DNA of 64,000 bases from Micromonospora solifontis (GCF_003725545.1 NZ_RJLN01000013.1:26068-90067); one strand, 5' to 3'. Positions 33,454-43,184 are shown, counted from the stretch's first letter. Numbers and translations: made by a program. The notes: generated by a model not told the origin, from the letters alone.

Positions 33454-33741
33454 GAAGCTTTCCCTCCGGTTGGAAACTGCCCTGCACGCTAGTACGGCCG
33501 ACCGCTCCCCACCGCCCCGCCAACGCCCGGAACCGGGCAAAGACCGGCACGTGGCAGTGTGATGAACATCCCCAGTCCGGGTACTCCGCGACCGGCCGAC
33601 CACGTACCCGCAACGGGTGAAAGGACAGAGTCCCGATCCGGACGTCCGGCCAGTGGTCCGCCGACGAACGGACAGAGCGGCAGGGCCTAGGCTGGGCGGC
33701 AGAGTGACCCACAACGCGGTGGGTCGAGGGGAGTGGCACCG

Positions 33742-36700
33742 ATGGACCGGCGTCCGGCGATCAAACCGGGACCCGACCTCCGGCAGGCTGACACCAGCCG
33801 GGACGATGACAGCTTCGATTCGGCGACCGACGGGGACGGTTTCAGCCGTCTCGACACAGGCACAACCGGGATGACCGGTTCCAGCATCGACACCCTCTAC
33901 GACCTGGGCCTGCCGACGCAGGCGCTGGGCGAGGACACGGAGGACGCCGAGCTGGACGAGCCGGTGCCCAACGCGGAGCGCCTGGTCGCCCAGGCGGTCG
34001 CGCTGGCCGGTGAGGACCAGGACGCGGCGACCCTGGTCGGCCGCTTCTGGCGGTTCGCGCCCGACGAGGAGCTGATCGGCTTCACCGCCGAGGAGATGAT
34101 CGAGGCGGCCCGGGCCCACCGGGACCTGGCCCAGCAGCGCGTACCGGGCGAGCTGAAGCTGCGCATCCACGAGCCGGACGCCGACCAGCACCACACGGTG
34201 ATCGAGATCGTCACCGACGACATGCCGTTCCTGGTCGACTCGGTGACCGCGTTGCTCAACTCGCACCACCTCGACGTGCACCTGCTGGTCCACCCGCTGG
34301 TGGTGGTCCGCCGGGAGCCGCTGGGCCGGCTCACCGAGGTCTCCGCCGACGTGGAGCCGGACGACGCGATCGCCGGCGACCTGGTCGAGAGCTGGATGCG
34401 GATCGAGATCGACCCGGTCCGCGACCCGGCCGAGCGGGAGAAGCTGCGCCGGGAGCTGCAGCGGGTGCTCACCGACGTCCGGGAGGCGGTGGAGGACTGG
34501 CCCAAGATGCGGCAGCGGGCCCTCGCGCTCGCCGACGAGCTGGCCTCCGCGCGTACCTCGGACAACCGGCCGCCGGTGCCGGAGAAGGACATCACCGACT
34601 CGGTGGAGCTGCTGCGCTGGCTCGCGCACGACCACTTCACCTTCCTCGGCTACCGGGAGTACCGGCTGATCGACACCGACGGCGCGGACGGCGGCCAGGC
34701 CCTCGAGGCCGTCCTCGGCACCGGCCTGGGCATCCTCCGCTCCGACTCGCCGGAGGCTCGGGCGCTCTCGTCGATGACGCCGGAGGCGCACGAGAAGGTG
34801 CTGGAGAAGCGCCTCCTGATCATCACGAAGGCCAACTCGCGGGCCACCGTGCACCGCTCGGCCTACCTCGACTACATCGGCTTCAAGATCTTCAACGACG
34901 CCGGGGACGTGGTCGGGGAGCGGCGGTTCCTGGGCCTGTTCTCCACCGCGGCGTACCGGACCAGCGTGCAGGAGCTGCCGGTGGTCCGCCGCAAGGTCGC
35001 CGAGGTGCTGGACCGCTCGGGGCTGAGCCTGCGCAGCCACTCCGGCAAGGACCTGCTGCAGATCCTGGAGACCTACCCGCGCGACGAGCTGTTCCAGATC
35101 AAGACCGACGACCTCTACCACGCGGTGATCGGCGTGCTGCGCATGGCCGGCCGCCGCCAGTTGCGGGTCTTCCTGCGCCGGGACGGCTACGGGCGGTTCA
35201 TCTCCTGCCTGATCTACCTGCCCCGGGACCGGTTCACCACCCAGAACCGGCTACGCATGCAGGACATCCTGTTGCGCGAGCTGAACGGCGTCGGAGTCGA
35301 CTACACCACCCGGGTCACCGAGTCGATGCTCGCCCGGGTGCACTTCATCGTCCGGACCGACCCGGCCAACCCGCCCGGGGAGATCGACGCCGACCTGCTC
35401 GCCGAGGAGCTGGCCGACGCCACCCGGCTGTGGGACGACGACTACCGGCTGGTGCTGGAGCGCAAGCTCGGTGACGAGCAGGCCAAACACCTGTTCAGCC
35501 GGTACGCCGACGCGTTCCCGGAGGGCTACAAGGACGGGCACACGCCGTACGAGGCGATGAAGGACCTGGCCAAGCTGGAGCTGCTGGAGGAGCCCGGCCA
35601 GCTCGAGATGCACCTGTTCCGCAAGCAGCTCACGCCGCGCACCAACGGCGTCGGCCGCCCGGTCGAGACCGACGAGACGATGGACGTCCGGTTCAAGGTC
35701 TACCGGTACGGCGAGCCGATGATGCTCTCCGCCGTGCTGCCGGTGCTGCACTCGCTCGGCGTGCGGGTGGTCGACGAGCACCCGTACGAGGTGGAGCGGG
35801 TCGACGGCCGGATCTGGCTGTACGACTTCGGGCTGCAACTGCCCGAGGCGCACCAGGAGCTGGCCGAGGTCCGGCCGCACGTGGAGAACGCCTTCGCCGC
35901 CGCATGGCGGGGCGAGGCCGAGGTGGACGGCTTCAACGAGCTGGTGCTCCGGGCCGGGCTCACCTGGCGGCAGGTCGTGGTGCTCCGGGCCTACGCGAAG
36001 TACCTGCGCCAGGCGGGCACCGTCTTCTCCCAGGAGTACATGGAGCAGACCTTCATCGCGTACCCGAACATCGCCTCGCTGCTGGTGGAGCTCTTCGAGA
36101 CCCGGTTCGCCCCGGGCGCGACCACGCTGGACGAGCGGCGGCAGCGCAGCGGCGAGCTGGTCAACGCCATCGGCGAGGCGCTGGACGAGGTGGCCAGCCT
36201 CGACCAGGACCGGATCCTCCGGTCGTACCTGACGTTGATCCAGGCCACCCTGCGGACCAGCTTCTACCAGAAGCCGGTCGGTGGGCGGCCCAAGTCGTAC
36301 GTGGCGTTCAAGCTGGACCCGCAGGCCATCCCGGACCTGCCCGCGCCGCGACCCAAGTTCGAGATCTTCGTCTACTCGCCCCGGTTCGAGGGCGTGCACC
36401 TGCGGTTCGGGCCGGTGGCCCGGGGCGGCCTGCGCTGGTCCGACCGGCGGGAGGACTTCCGCACCGAGGTGCTCGGCCTGGTCAAGGCGCAGATGGTGAA
36501 GAACGCTGTGATCGTGCCGGTGGGCGCCAAGGGCGGCTTCGTGCTCAAGCAGAAGCCGGGCGACCGGGACGAGGCGGTGGCCTGCTACAAGGAGTTCGTC
36601 GGCGCGCTGCTCGACGTCACCGACAACATCGTCAGCGGGGAGATCGTGCCGCCCGACGACGTGGTCCGGCACGACGCCGACGACCCGTACCTGGTGGTGG

Positions 36701-38808
36701 CGGCGGACAAGGGCACGGCGACGTTCTCCGACATCGCCAACGAGATCTCCGCCGCGCACCACTTCTGGCTGGGCGACGCGTTCGCCTCCGGCGGTTCCGC
36801 CGGCTATGACCACAAGAAGATGGGCATCACCGCCCGGGGCGCCTGGGAGTCGGTGAAGCGGCACTTCCGGGAGCTGGGGCACGACACCCAGACCCAGGAC
36901 TTCACCGTGGTCGGCGTCGGCGACATGTCCGGCGACGTGTTCGGCAACGGGATGCTGCTGTCGAAGCACATCCGGCTGGTGGCCGCCTTCGACCACCGGC
37001 ACATCTTCCTCGACCCGGATCCCGACGCGGCCACCTCCTGGGACGAGCGGAAGCGGCTGTTCGACCTGCCCCGGTCGTCCTGGGAGGACTACAACCCGGA
37101 GCTGATCTCCGAAGGCGGCGGGGTGTACCCGCGTACCGCCAAGTCGGTGCCGGTCTCGCCGCAGGTGCGCGCGGTGCTCGGCCTGGACGACGACGTCACC
37201 CAGCTCAGCCCGCAGGAGCTGATGAAGGCCATCCTGACCGCACCGGTGGACCTGTTCTGGAACGGCGGCATCGGCACCTACGTGAAGGCGTCGACGCAGA
37301 CCAACGCCGAGGTCGGGGACAAGTCCAACGACGCCATCCGGGTGGACGGCAAGGGCCTGCGCTGCCGGGTCGTCGGTGAGGGCGGCAACCTGGGCTTCAC
37401 CCAGCACGGCCGGATCGAGTACGCCGCGGCCGGCGGCCGGATCTACACCGACTTCATCGACAACGCGGCCGGGGTGGACTGCTCCGACCACGAGGTGAAC
37501 ATCAAGATCCTGCTCAACACGGCGGTCGCCGACGGCGAGCTGGACCGGCCGGAGCGGGACGAACTGCTCGCCCAGATGACCGACGAGGTCGCCGAGCTGG
37601 TGCTGCGGGACAACTACGACCAGGCCCGGGCGCTCAACAACGCCCAGGCCCAGGCCGCCTCGCTGCTCCCGGTGCACCGCCGGATGATCACCGAGCTGGA
37701 ACGGTCCGGCCAGCTCGACCGGGCGCTGGAGGCGCTCCCGCCGGACGAGGAGATGGCGGTCCGGACCGAGACGGGGCTGACCGCGCCGGAGTTCGCGGTG
37801 CTGCTCGCGTACGTGAAGATCGTGCTGGAGCGGGAGATCGTCGGCGAGGGCCTGGCGGACGAGGAGTGGACGACCGACATCCTGGTCAACTACTTCCCGA
37901 CGCCGCTGCGCGAGCGGTTCGCCGGCCGGATGGGGCAGCACCGGCTGCGCCGGGACATCGTCACCACGGTGCTGGTCAACGAGGCGATCAACCGGGGCGG
38001 CATCTCGTTCGTCTTCCGGGTCGTCGAGGAGACGGCCGCGTCGGCGGCGGACGTGCTGCGCGCGTACGTGGTGGTCCGCGAGGTGTTCGGGCTGCGCGAC
38101 CTGTGGCAGGCGGTCGAGTCGCTGGACGCCGGGGTCTCGCCCGAGTTGCAGACCAGCCTCTACCTGGACACCCGGCGGCTGCTCGACCGGGCCGTGCGGT
38201 GGCTGGTCACCAACCGGCGCTCGCCGATCGACGTGCCGGGGGAGATCGCCCGGCTGCGCGACGGGGTGGCCCGGCTCCTGCCGGACCTGGAGCACCTCTT
38301 CTACGGCACCGAGCGGGAGGCGATCGCCGCCCACATCGACTCGCTGACCGAGAAGGGGCTGCCCCGGGACCTGGCGGAGCAGGCGACCCGGCTGATGTAC
38401 AGCTTCGGCCTGCTCGACGTGGTGGAGACCGCCCAGTCGACCGGCCGGGACGTCAGCGAGGTGGCCTCGGTCTACTTCGTCCTCTCCGACCGGTTCCGGG
38501 TGGACGCCCTGCTGTCGAAGATCTCGCTGCTGCCGCGGGAGGACCGCTGGCAGACGCTGGCCCGGATGGCGCTGCGCTACGACCTGTACGCCGCGTTGGC
38601 CGCGCTCACCGCGGAGGTCCTCGGCTCCACGGCGGACAGCCTTCCGCCGGTCGAGCGGGTGCAGGAGTGGGAGCAGGCGAACGCCACGTCGATCCACCGG
38701 GCGCACCGGGCGATGGGGGAGTTCGACGAGTCCCGCGCCGACCTCTCCGCCCTGTCGGTGCTGCTGCGGCAGATCCGCACCCTGGTGCGGACCTCGGCGG
38801 CCGCCTGA
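33742..38808 (+). CDS. gdh: large NAD-specific glutamate dehydrogenase
   Basis: A 1688-residue enzyme of the 180-kDa NAD-GDH class known from Streptomyces and mycobacteria, which deaminates glutamate to 2-oxoglutarate and ammonium. A long N-terminal regulatory part (ACT-like segments such as TDDMPFLVDSVTALLNSHHL) precedes the catalytic core with GPVARGGLRWSDRREDFRTE and VKNAVIVPVGAKGGFVLK, then the NAD fold with VVGEGGNLGFTQHGRIEYA. ATG 33742 has GAGGGGAG eight bases upstream. GTG 33733 is an alternative. The C-terminal 400 residues are helical and complete. The gene stands alone and ends at a strong hairpin. Confidence 0.93.
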   Translation: MDRRPAIKPGPDLRQADTSRDDDSFDSATDGDGFSRLDTGTTGMTGSSIDTLYDLGLPTQALGEDTEDAELDEPVPNAERLVAQAVALAGEDQDAATLVGRFWRFAPDEELIGFTAEEMIEAARAHRDLAQQRVPGELKLRIHEPDADQHHTVIEIVTDDMPFLVDSVTALLNSHHLDVHLLVHPLVVVRREPLGRLTEVSADVEPDDAIAGDLVESWMRIEIDPVRDPAEREKLRRELQRVLTDVREAVEDWPKMRQRALALADELASARTSDNRPPVPEKDITDSVELLRWLAHDHFTFLGYREYRLIDTDGADGGQALEAVLGTGLGILRSDSPEARALSSMTPEAHEKVLEKRLLIITKANSRATVHRSAYLDYIGFKIFNDAGDVVGERRFLGLFSTAAYRTSVQELPVVRRKVAEVLDRSGLSLRSHSGKDLLQILETYPRDELFQIKTDDLYHAVIGVLRMAGRRQLRVFLRRDGYGRFISCLIYLPRDRFTTQNRLRMQDILLRELNGVGVDYTTRVTESMLARVHFIVRTDPANPPGEIDADLLAEELADATRLWDDDYRLVLERKLGDEQAKHLFSRYADAFPEGYKDGHTPYEAMKDLAKLELLEEPGQLEMHLFRKQLTPRTNGVGRPVETDETMDVRFKVYRYGEPMMLSAVLPVLHSLGVRVVDEHPYEVERVDGRIWLYDFGLQLPEAHQELAEVRPHVENAFAAAWRGEAEVDGFNELVLRAGLTWRQVVVLRAYAKYLRQAGTVFSQEYMEQTFIAYPNIASLLVELFETRFAPGATTLDERRQRSGELVNAIGEALDEVASLDQDRILRSYLTLIQATLRTSFYQKPVGGRPKSYVAFKLDPQAIPDLPAPRPKFEIFVYSPRFEGVHLRFGPVARGGLRWSDRREDFRTEVLGLVKAQMVKNAVIVPVGAKGGFVLKQKPGDRDEAVACYKEFVGALLDVTDNIVSGEIVPPDDVVRHDADDPYLVVAADKGTATFSDIANEISAAHHFWLGDAFASGGSAGYDHKKMGITARGAWESVKRHFRELGHDTQTQDFTVVGVGDMSGDVFGNGMLLSKHIRLVAAFDHRHIFLDPDPDAATSWDERKRLFDLPRSSWEDYNPELISEGGGVYPRTAKSVPVSPQVRAVLGLDDDVTQLSPQELMKAILTAPVDLFWNGGIGTYVKASTQTNAEVGDKSNDAIRVDGKGLRCRVVGEGGNLGFTQHGRIEYAAAGGRIYTDFIDNAAGVDCSDHEVNIKILLNTAVADGELDRPERDELLAQMTDEVAELVLRDNYDQARALNNAQAQAASLLPVHRRMITELERSGQLDRALEALPPDEEMAVRTETGLTAPEFAVLLAYVKIVLEREIVGEGLADEEWTTDILVNYFPTPLRERFAGRMGQHRLRRDIVTTVLVNEAINRGGISFVFRVVEETAASAADVLRAYVVVREVFGLRDLWQAVESLDAGVSPELQTSLYLDTRRLLDRAVRWLVTNRRSPIDVPGEIARLRDGVARLLPDLEHLFYGTEREAIAAHIDSLTEKGLPRDLAEQATRLMYSFGLLDVVETAQSTGRDVSEVASVYFVLSDRFRVDALLSKISLLPREDRWQTLARMALRYDLYAALAALTAEVLGSTADSLPPVERVQEWEQANATSIHRAHRAMGEFDESRADLSALSVLLRQIRTLVRTSAAA

Positions 38809-38830
38809 CCCGTACCTACCTACGCACACC

Positions 38831-38872
38831 GGCGCGGCCCGGTGGTCGGTCATCCGACCACCGGGCCGCGCC
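38831..38872. terminator. bidirectional terminator after gdh
   Basis: A 19-bp perfect stem, GGCGCGGCCCGGTGGTCGG with its complement, around a TCAT loop. It separates the converging gdh and sortase genes. Confidence 0.88.
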
Positions 38873-38882
38873 CGTTGCGTCG

Positions 38883-39644
38883 TCAGGCCGTCATGCTGGC
38901 GAAGACGATGACGTTGTCGACGTAGCTGCGGGCGTTCTGGTCGAACGCCCCGCCGCAGGTGACCACCCGCAGGCCGGGCCGGTCGCTCGGGCCGTAGACC
39001 AGCTCGGTGGGGAACGCGGTCTTCGGGTACGACTTCACCTCGTCCACGGTGAAGGTGGCGGTGGAGCCGTCCTCCCGGGCGACGCTGATGGTGTCGCCCT
39101 TGGTGAGGGAGCCGAGGTTGAAGAAGACCGCCGGTCCGAGCTTGGCCGAGTCGACGTGACCGACGATCACCGCGTTGCCGGTCTCGCCGGGGCTGGCGCC
39201 GGGGGAGTACCAGCCGGCCTTCATGGCCTGGTCCAGCGGGGGCACCTGGACCGTGCCGTCCGGGTTGGTGCCGAGGCTCATGATCTCGGCCTGCACCCCG
39301 ATCCGGGGAATCGAGATGGTCGTCGGGATCGACCGGGGCAGCGCGGCGGGGCCGAGGTCCGGGTTCGCGGCGTCCGGGGGCTCCTGGAGGTCGGGTGCCG
39401 GTTCCACGGGTGCCTGGTCGGTGGCCTGCGTGCCGTCGTCGGGGGCGGCGGCGGTGATCGGATCGGCGGGCCTGGTCTGGGCGAGCGGCTGGGGCGGGCG
39501 GGGCGGGGGCACGGTCCGGAAGGACGCGCCGATCATGCCGGCGCCCGCCATGGCGAGGAGGACGACGACGGCGGCGCCGGCGGCGCGCCACGGTTTCCCG
39601 TGACGGCCGCCGGCCCGTGTCGCCGACCGGTCAGACGAGGTCAT
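38883..39644 (-). CDS. class F sortase
   Basis: A 253-residue membrane-anchored transpeptidase. One N-terminal transmembrane segment (about residues 20-42, AAGAAVVVLLAMAGAGMIGA) and a Pro-rich spacer lead to the sortase barrel. The catalytic triad is the His in NAVIVGHVDSAKLG, the Cys in LRVVTCGGAFDQ and the Arg in QNARSYVDNVIVFA. Class F is the common actinobacterial single sortase type, with a poorly known substrate signal. The start is ATG 39644. It overlaps the upstream repeat-protein gene by 14 bp, so the two are one operon and that protein is the obvious candidate substrate. Confidence 0.88.
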   Translation of the reverse strand: MTSSDRSATRAGGRHGKPWRAAGAAVVVLLAMAGAGMIGASFRTVPPPRPPQPLAQTRPADPITAAAPDDGTQATDQAPVEPAPDLQEPPDAANPDLGPAALPRSIPTTISIPRIGVQAEIMSLGTNPDGTVQVPPLDQAMKAGWYSPGASPGETGNAVIVGHVDSAKLGPAVFFNLGSLTKGDTISVAREDGSTATFTVDEVKSYPKTAFPTELVYGPSDRPGLRVVTCGGAFDQNARSYVDNVIVFASMTA

Positions 39645-40809
39645 TGGCCCGACGCCGGCGGAGCAGGACGATGCCGCCCAGGGCGGCGGCACCGATCATG
39701 CCCGCGCCACCGGCGGCCATGCCCCGGTCGGTGCTGGTGGTGGTCATGCCACCGTCACCGCCGTCGACGTGGCCCCGCGGCAGGACCACCAGCTCGCCCT
39801 CGCCGCACGAGCCCTTCAGCTCGTACTTGCCCGGGCGGGCGTCCTTGGAGACGGTGGCCTCGCCGAAGTAGACGAAGTCCTTCCCGTGCTCCCAGCTGTC
39901 CGCGTCGCGGCCGTAGTCGGACTCGTCGCCCTGGCCGTACTCGTCGTGGCCCTTCCAGTCGCGGTCGGACTTGTCGTCCTTGCCGTGCTCGTCGCGGTCC
40001 TTGCCGTCGCGGCCCTTCTCGTCGCGCTGGTTGGCCTCGTCCTGGCCCTTCCAGTCGCGGTCGGACTTGTCGTCCTTGCCGTGCTCGTCGCGGTCCTTGC
40101 CGTCGCGGCCCTTCTCGTCGTGCCGGTTGGCCTCGTCCTTGCCCTTGCCGTCGCGGCCGTAGTCGGACTCGGCGTCCTGGCCGTACTCGTCGTGGCCCAT
40201 CCAGTCACTGCCGTAGCTGGACTCGTCGCCCTGGCCGTAGTCCTTGCTGTCCCGGCCCGGGTAGGACTTCTCGTCCTGGCCGTACTGGTCGTAGCTCTGC
40301 CAGCCGCTGCCCTGGTCGCCGGGGTCGACGGCCACGCCGCCGCCCGCGCCGTCCGCCGGCGGCTGCGGCCAGCCGTTCTCGTCGCCGTGGCCGTCCGGAC
40401 CCTTGCCGTGGTCGTCCTTGCCGTGGTCGTCCTTGCCCTTGCCGTGGTCGTCGCGGCCCTGCTCGTCCCCGCGGCCCTCCTCGTCGCGGCCGTGCCGGTC
40501 CTTGCCGTCGGGGCCCTGGTCCGCGTCCTTCCCCCAGTCACCGTGCTCGTCGCCGCGGTCGTCCCGGACCGAGTGGAGCTGCACCTTGCCGGTCACCTTG
40601 GACCAGACGAAGGCGTGCTCCTGCGCCTCCGGGCAGATCTCGAGGAGTTTGACCTTGTCGCCGGCCTTGACGACGTGCGGCTTGGCGATAACCTTGCCCT
40701 CGTCGTCCTGGTGCCCGCCCGCCCAGGCCATACCCGGGGTGAACACCAGAAGGCCGGCACCGCCGAGAGCGGCGCCCGCAACGACCTTCCCGAGCATCTT
40801 TTTAGCCAT
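39631..40809 (-). CDS. secreted Asp/Lys/His/Gly-repeat surface protein with C-terminal membrane anchor
   Basis: 392 residues. A signal peptide (MAKKMLGKVVAGAALGGAG, cleavage near AWAGG) is followed by a small N-domain with two Cys-bearing blocks (LLEICPEAQEHAFVWSKV). Residues 90-330 are highly charged low-complexity sequence including two 32-residue tandem repeats (KGRDGKDRDEHGKDDKSDRD in each). Then come a C-domain (FVYFGEATVSKDARPGKYEL, GSCGEGELVVLPRGHVDGGD) and a hydrophobic helix with the RRRRANDLV tail. This is a wall-sorting layout, but no canonical LPxTG is present; LPRGH is the nearest. The overlapping sortase gene supports anchoring. Asp-rich units could bind cations (inference). Confidence 0.82.
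   Translation of the reverse strand: MAKKMLGKVVAGAALGGAGLLVFTPGMAWAGGHQDDEGKVIAKPHVVKAGDKVKLLEICPEAQEHAFVWSKVTGKVQLHSVRDDRGDEHGDWGKDADQGPDGKDRHGRDEEGRGDEQGRDDHGKGKDDHGKDDHGKGPDGHGDENGWPQPPADGAGGGVAVDPGDQGSGWQSYDQYGQDEKSYPGRDSKDYGQGDESSYGSDWMGHDEYGQDAESDYGRDGKGKDEANRHDEKGRDGKDRDEHGKDDKSDRDWKGQDEANQRDEKGRDGKDRDEHGKDDKSDRDWKGHDEYGQGDESDYGRDADSWEHGKDFVYFGEATVSKDARPGKYELKGSCGEGELVVLPRGHVDGGDGGMTTTSTDRGMAAGGAGMIGAAALGGIVLLRRRRANDLV
39950..40141 (-). repeat. two tandem 96-bp coding repeats
   Basis: Copies begin at about 39950 and 40046 and differ at only a few bases. They encode successive 32-residue units of the surface protein. Near-identity at DNA level points to recent duplication, so copy number may vary between strains. 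Confidence 0.85.
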
Positions 40810-41131
40810 GACCTGCGTCACTCCATCCCTTTTTGTCCTGAGCCCGACGACAGTCGAGCTACGACCGACGTTAGACCGTTTCATGACTTATCCGGGGAAA
40901 GATTCGCGTTTAAGAGTTTAAGGGCAATGGTCCGGCTAGGAGTGGTACGGCGCTTCGCGGTCCCTCTAGGTGGCTCTCGGCGCTCCGTGCCGGCCTCGGG
41001 CCCGGACTGTCCGGTTGGGCCAGTCCGGGTGCGGCCGCGCCCTCGCTGCCGGCCGCCATGGATCTGCCGGCTTCCCGCCGGGTCGCCCGGCTCGCGCCGC
41101 CCTCGGGTCGGTTGGCATCGAGGCATTGCCA
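40810..41131. other. non-coding region between surface-protein and cellulase genes
   Basis: Divergent promoter region. Bases 40855-40925 are AT-rich for this genome, with GTTTAAGAGTTTAAGG near 40909, and are a likely promoter for the minus-strand surface-protein operon. I see no supported ORF. The cellulase operator follows at 41132. Confidence 0.5.
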
Positions 41132-41145
41132 TGGAAGCGCTCCCA
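41132..41145. promoter_or_regulatory. CebR-type operator upstream of the cellulase
   Basis: TGGAAGCGCTCCCA differs at one base from TGGGAGCGCTCCCA, the well-known actinobacterial CebR/CelR site for cellobiose-relieved repression of cellulases. It lies 245 bp before the GH6 start codon. No CebR gene is in the window. Confidence 0.75.
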
Positions 41146-41390
41146 TGCAAGAATCGCTGCACGCGGTTCGGGGAGCCACACCGCGAGCTCAGGCGTCGAG
41201 GGCAGCCGGGTCGACCGGGCGGCGTCGGAGAAGTCGGCCGGCCGTGCCGGTCGCGTCCCCACCACCACGCCCGTCCGGGTCGGGCACCCCCGAAAACACC
41301 CGTGGCGCCGACGGCCGTCCTGGCGGACGTCCCGAGGGCCATTTCGCCGGGCCGTACGCGGATCCGGTCTCGCCCAAGGAGATCAGTGGC

Positions 41391-43184
41391 ATGAATCTGT
41401 GGAGAAGGCTGTCCGGCCGGAGCCGGACGCTCGCGCTGACCGGCGCCGGCGTCCTGGTCGCCGGCGGGCTGGTGACCCTCCCGGTCACCGCGGCGCAGGC
41501 CGCGACCCAGTGCAGCGTGGACTACGTCACCAGCGACTGGCAGGGCGGGTTCACCGCCACCGTGACCATCAAGAACCTCGGTGACCCGCTGAGTTCCTGG
41601 AACCTCGGCTTCACCTTCCCGAACAGCTCGCAGAAGGTCGTCTCCGGCTGGTCCGCCAGGTGGTCGCAGAGCGGCCAGAACGTCACCGCGGCCAACGAGT
41701 CCTGGAACGGGTCGCTCGCCAGCGGCGCCAGCACCACCATCGGCTTCAACGGCGCGTGGAGCGGCAGCAACCCGAAGCCGACCTCGTTCACCCTGAACGG
41801 CACGGTCTGCAACGGCGGCACGCCGCCGACCAGCACGCCGCCGACCAGCACGCCGCCGACCAGCACGCCGCCGACGACGCCCCCGCCCACCACGCCGCCG
41901 CCGACCACCACGCCGCCGCCTGGCCAGCGCGTGGACAACCCCTACGCCGGGGTGAAGGGCTACGTGAACCCGGAGTGGAAGGCCAAGGCCGAGTCGGTGT
42001 CCGGCGGCAGCCGGGTGTCGAACAACCCGACTGCGGTCTGGCTCGACCGGATCGCCGCCATCAACGGCACCCCGAACAGCAGCTCGAACGGGTCGATGGG
42101 CGTGCGGGACCACCTGGACGCGGCGCTCGCCCAGGGCGCCGGCTACATCCAGTTCGTCATCTACAACCTGCCCGGCCGGGACTGCGCCGCGCTGGCCTCC
42201 AACGGTGAGCTGGGTCCGGACGAGCTGCCCCGCTACAAGTCGGAGTACATCGACCCGATCGCCGCGATCCAGGGCGACGCCAAGTACAAGAACCTGCGGA
42301 TCATCAACATCATCGAGATCGACTCGCTGCCCAACCTGGTGACCAACACCTCCGGCAACGCGGGTGGCACGGCGATGTGCGACACCGTCAAGGCCAACGG
42401 CGCGTACGTGAACGGCGTCGGCTACGCGCTGGCCAAGCTGGGCGCGATCGGCAACGTCTACAACTACATCGACGCCGCGCACCACGGCTGGATCGGCTGG
42501 GACAGCAACTTCGGCCCGGTCGCCGACCAGCTCAAGGCCGCCGCCGTCGCGTCCGGCAGCACGGTGCACAACGTCACCGGGTTCATCGTCAACACGGCGA
42601 ACTACTCGGCGCTCAAGGAGCCGTACATCAAGATCACCGACTCGGTGAACGGCACCAGCGTGCGGCAGTCCAAGTGGATCGACTGGAACCAGTACGTGGA
42701 CGAGCTGTCCTTCGCCCAGGCGTTCCGCAACAAGCTGGTCTCGATCGGCTTCGACAGCAACATCGGCATGCTGATCGACACCTCCCGCAACGGCTGGGGC
42801 GGTCCCAACCGGCCCACCGGTCCGGGCGCGACCACCAGCGTCGACACCTACGTCGACGGGGGCCGCATCGACCGCCGGATCCACGCCGGCAACTGGTGCA
42901 ACCAGTCCGGGGCGGGCCTCGGCGAGCGGCCGCGGGCGAACCCCGAGCCTGGCATCGACGCGTACGTCTGGGTGAAGCCCCCGGGTGAGTCGGACGGCTC
43001 CAGCACCGCGATCCCGAACGACGAGGGCAAGGGCTTCGACCGGATGTGCGACCCGACGTACACCGGCAACGCCCGCAACGGCAACAACCTGACCGGCGCC
43101 CTGCCGAACGCGCCGATCTCCGGTGCCTGGTTCCCGGCCCAGTTCCAGCAGCTCATGGCCAACGCCTACCCGCCGCTCTCCTGA
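41391..43184 (+). CDS. secreted GH6 cellulase with N-terminal CBM2
   Basis: A 597-residue exported exo/endo-cellulase. The signal peptide ends near AQA (residue 37). A CBM2 cellulose-binding domain (about 39-142, QCSVDYVTSDWQGGFTATV, disulfide CSV...TVCNGG) and a Pro-Thr linker (TPPTSTPPTSTPPT, to about residue 180) precede the GH6 barrel. Both GH6 signatures are visible: FVIYNLPGRDCAALASNGE and the catalytic-base region AYVWVKPPGESDGSS, plus the acid-loop IIEIDSLPNL. It releases cellobiose from cellulose and is probably controlled by the CebR-type site upstream. The ATG at 41391 gives a clean signal peptide. The open frame from 41058 reads the leader and is not coding-like. Confidence 0.93.
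   Translation: MNLWRRLSGRSRTLALTGAGVLVAGGLVTLPVTAAQAATQCSVDYVTSDWQGGFTATVTIKNLGDPLSSWNLGFTFPNSSQKVVSGWSARWSQSGQNVTAANESWNGSLASGASTTIGFNGAWSGSNPKPTSFTLNGTVCNGGTPPTSTPPTSTPPTSTPPTTPPPTTPPPTTTPPPGQRVDNPYAGVKGYVNPEWKAKAESVSGGSRVSNNPTAVWLDRIAAINGTPNSSSNGSMGVRDHLDAALAQGAGYIQFVIYNLPGRDCAALASNGELGPDELPRYKSEYIDPIAAIQGDAKYKNLRIINIIEIDSLPNLVTNTSGNAGGTAMCDTVKANGAYVNGVGYALAKLGAIGNVYNYIDAAHHGWIGWDSNFGPVADQLKAAAVASGSTVHNVTGFIVNTANYSALKEPYIKITDSVNGTSVRQSKWIDWNQYVDELSFAQAFRNKLVSIGFDSNIGMLIDTSRNGWGGPNRPTGPGATTSVDTYVDGGRIDRRIHAGNWCNQSGAGLGERPRANPEPGIDAYVWVKPPGESDGSSTAIPNDEGKGFDRMCDPTYTGNARNGNNLTGALPNAPISGAWFPAQFQQLMANAYPPLS

Noticed and set aside
35251..39591. A 1446-residue minus-strand ORF opposite the glutamate dehydrogenase
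   Set aside because: An antisense shadow of the GDH codons; no recognisable domain and no ribosome site.
39950..40141. CRISPR-like array
   Set aside because: The two repeats are in-frame coding duplications of 96 bp without spacers.
41058..41390. An N-terminal extension of the cellulase from 41058
   Set aside because: The extension is basic, lacks a signal peptide, crosses the CebR-type operator and would bury the clear signal sequence starting at 41391.
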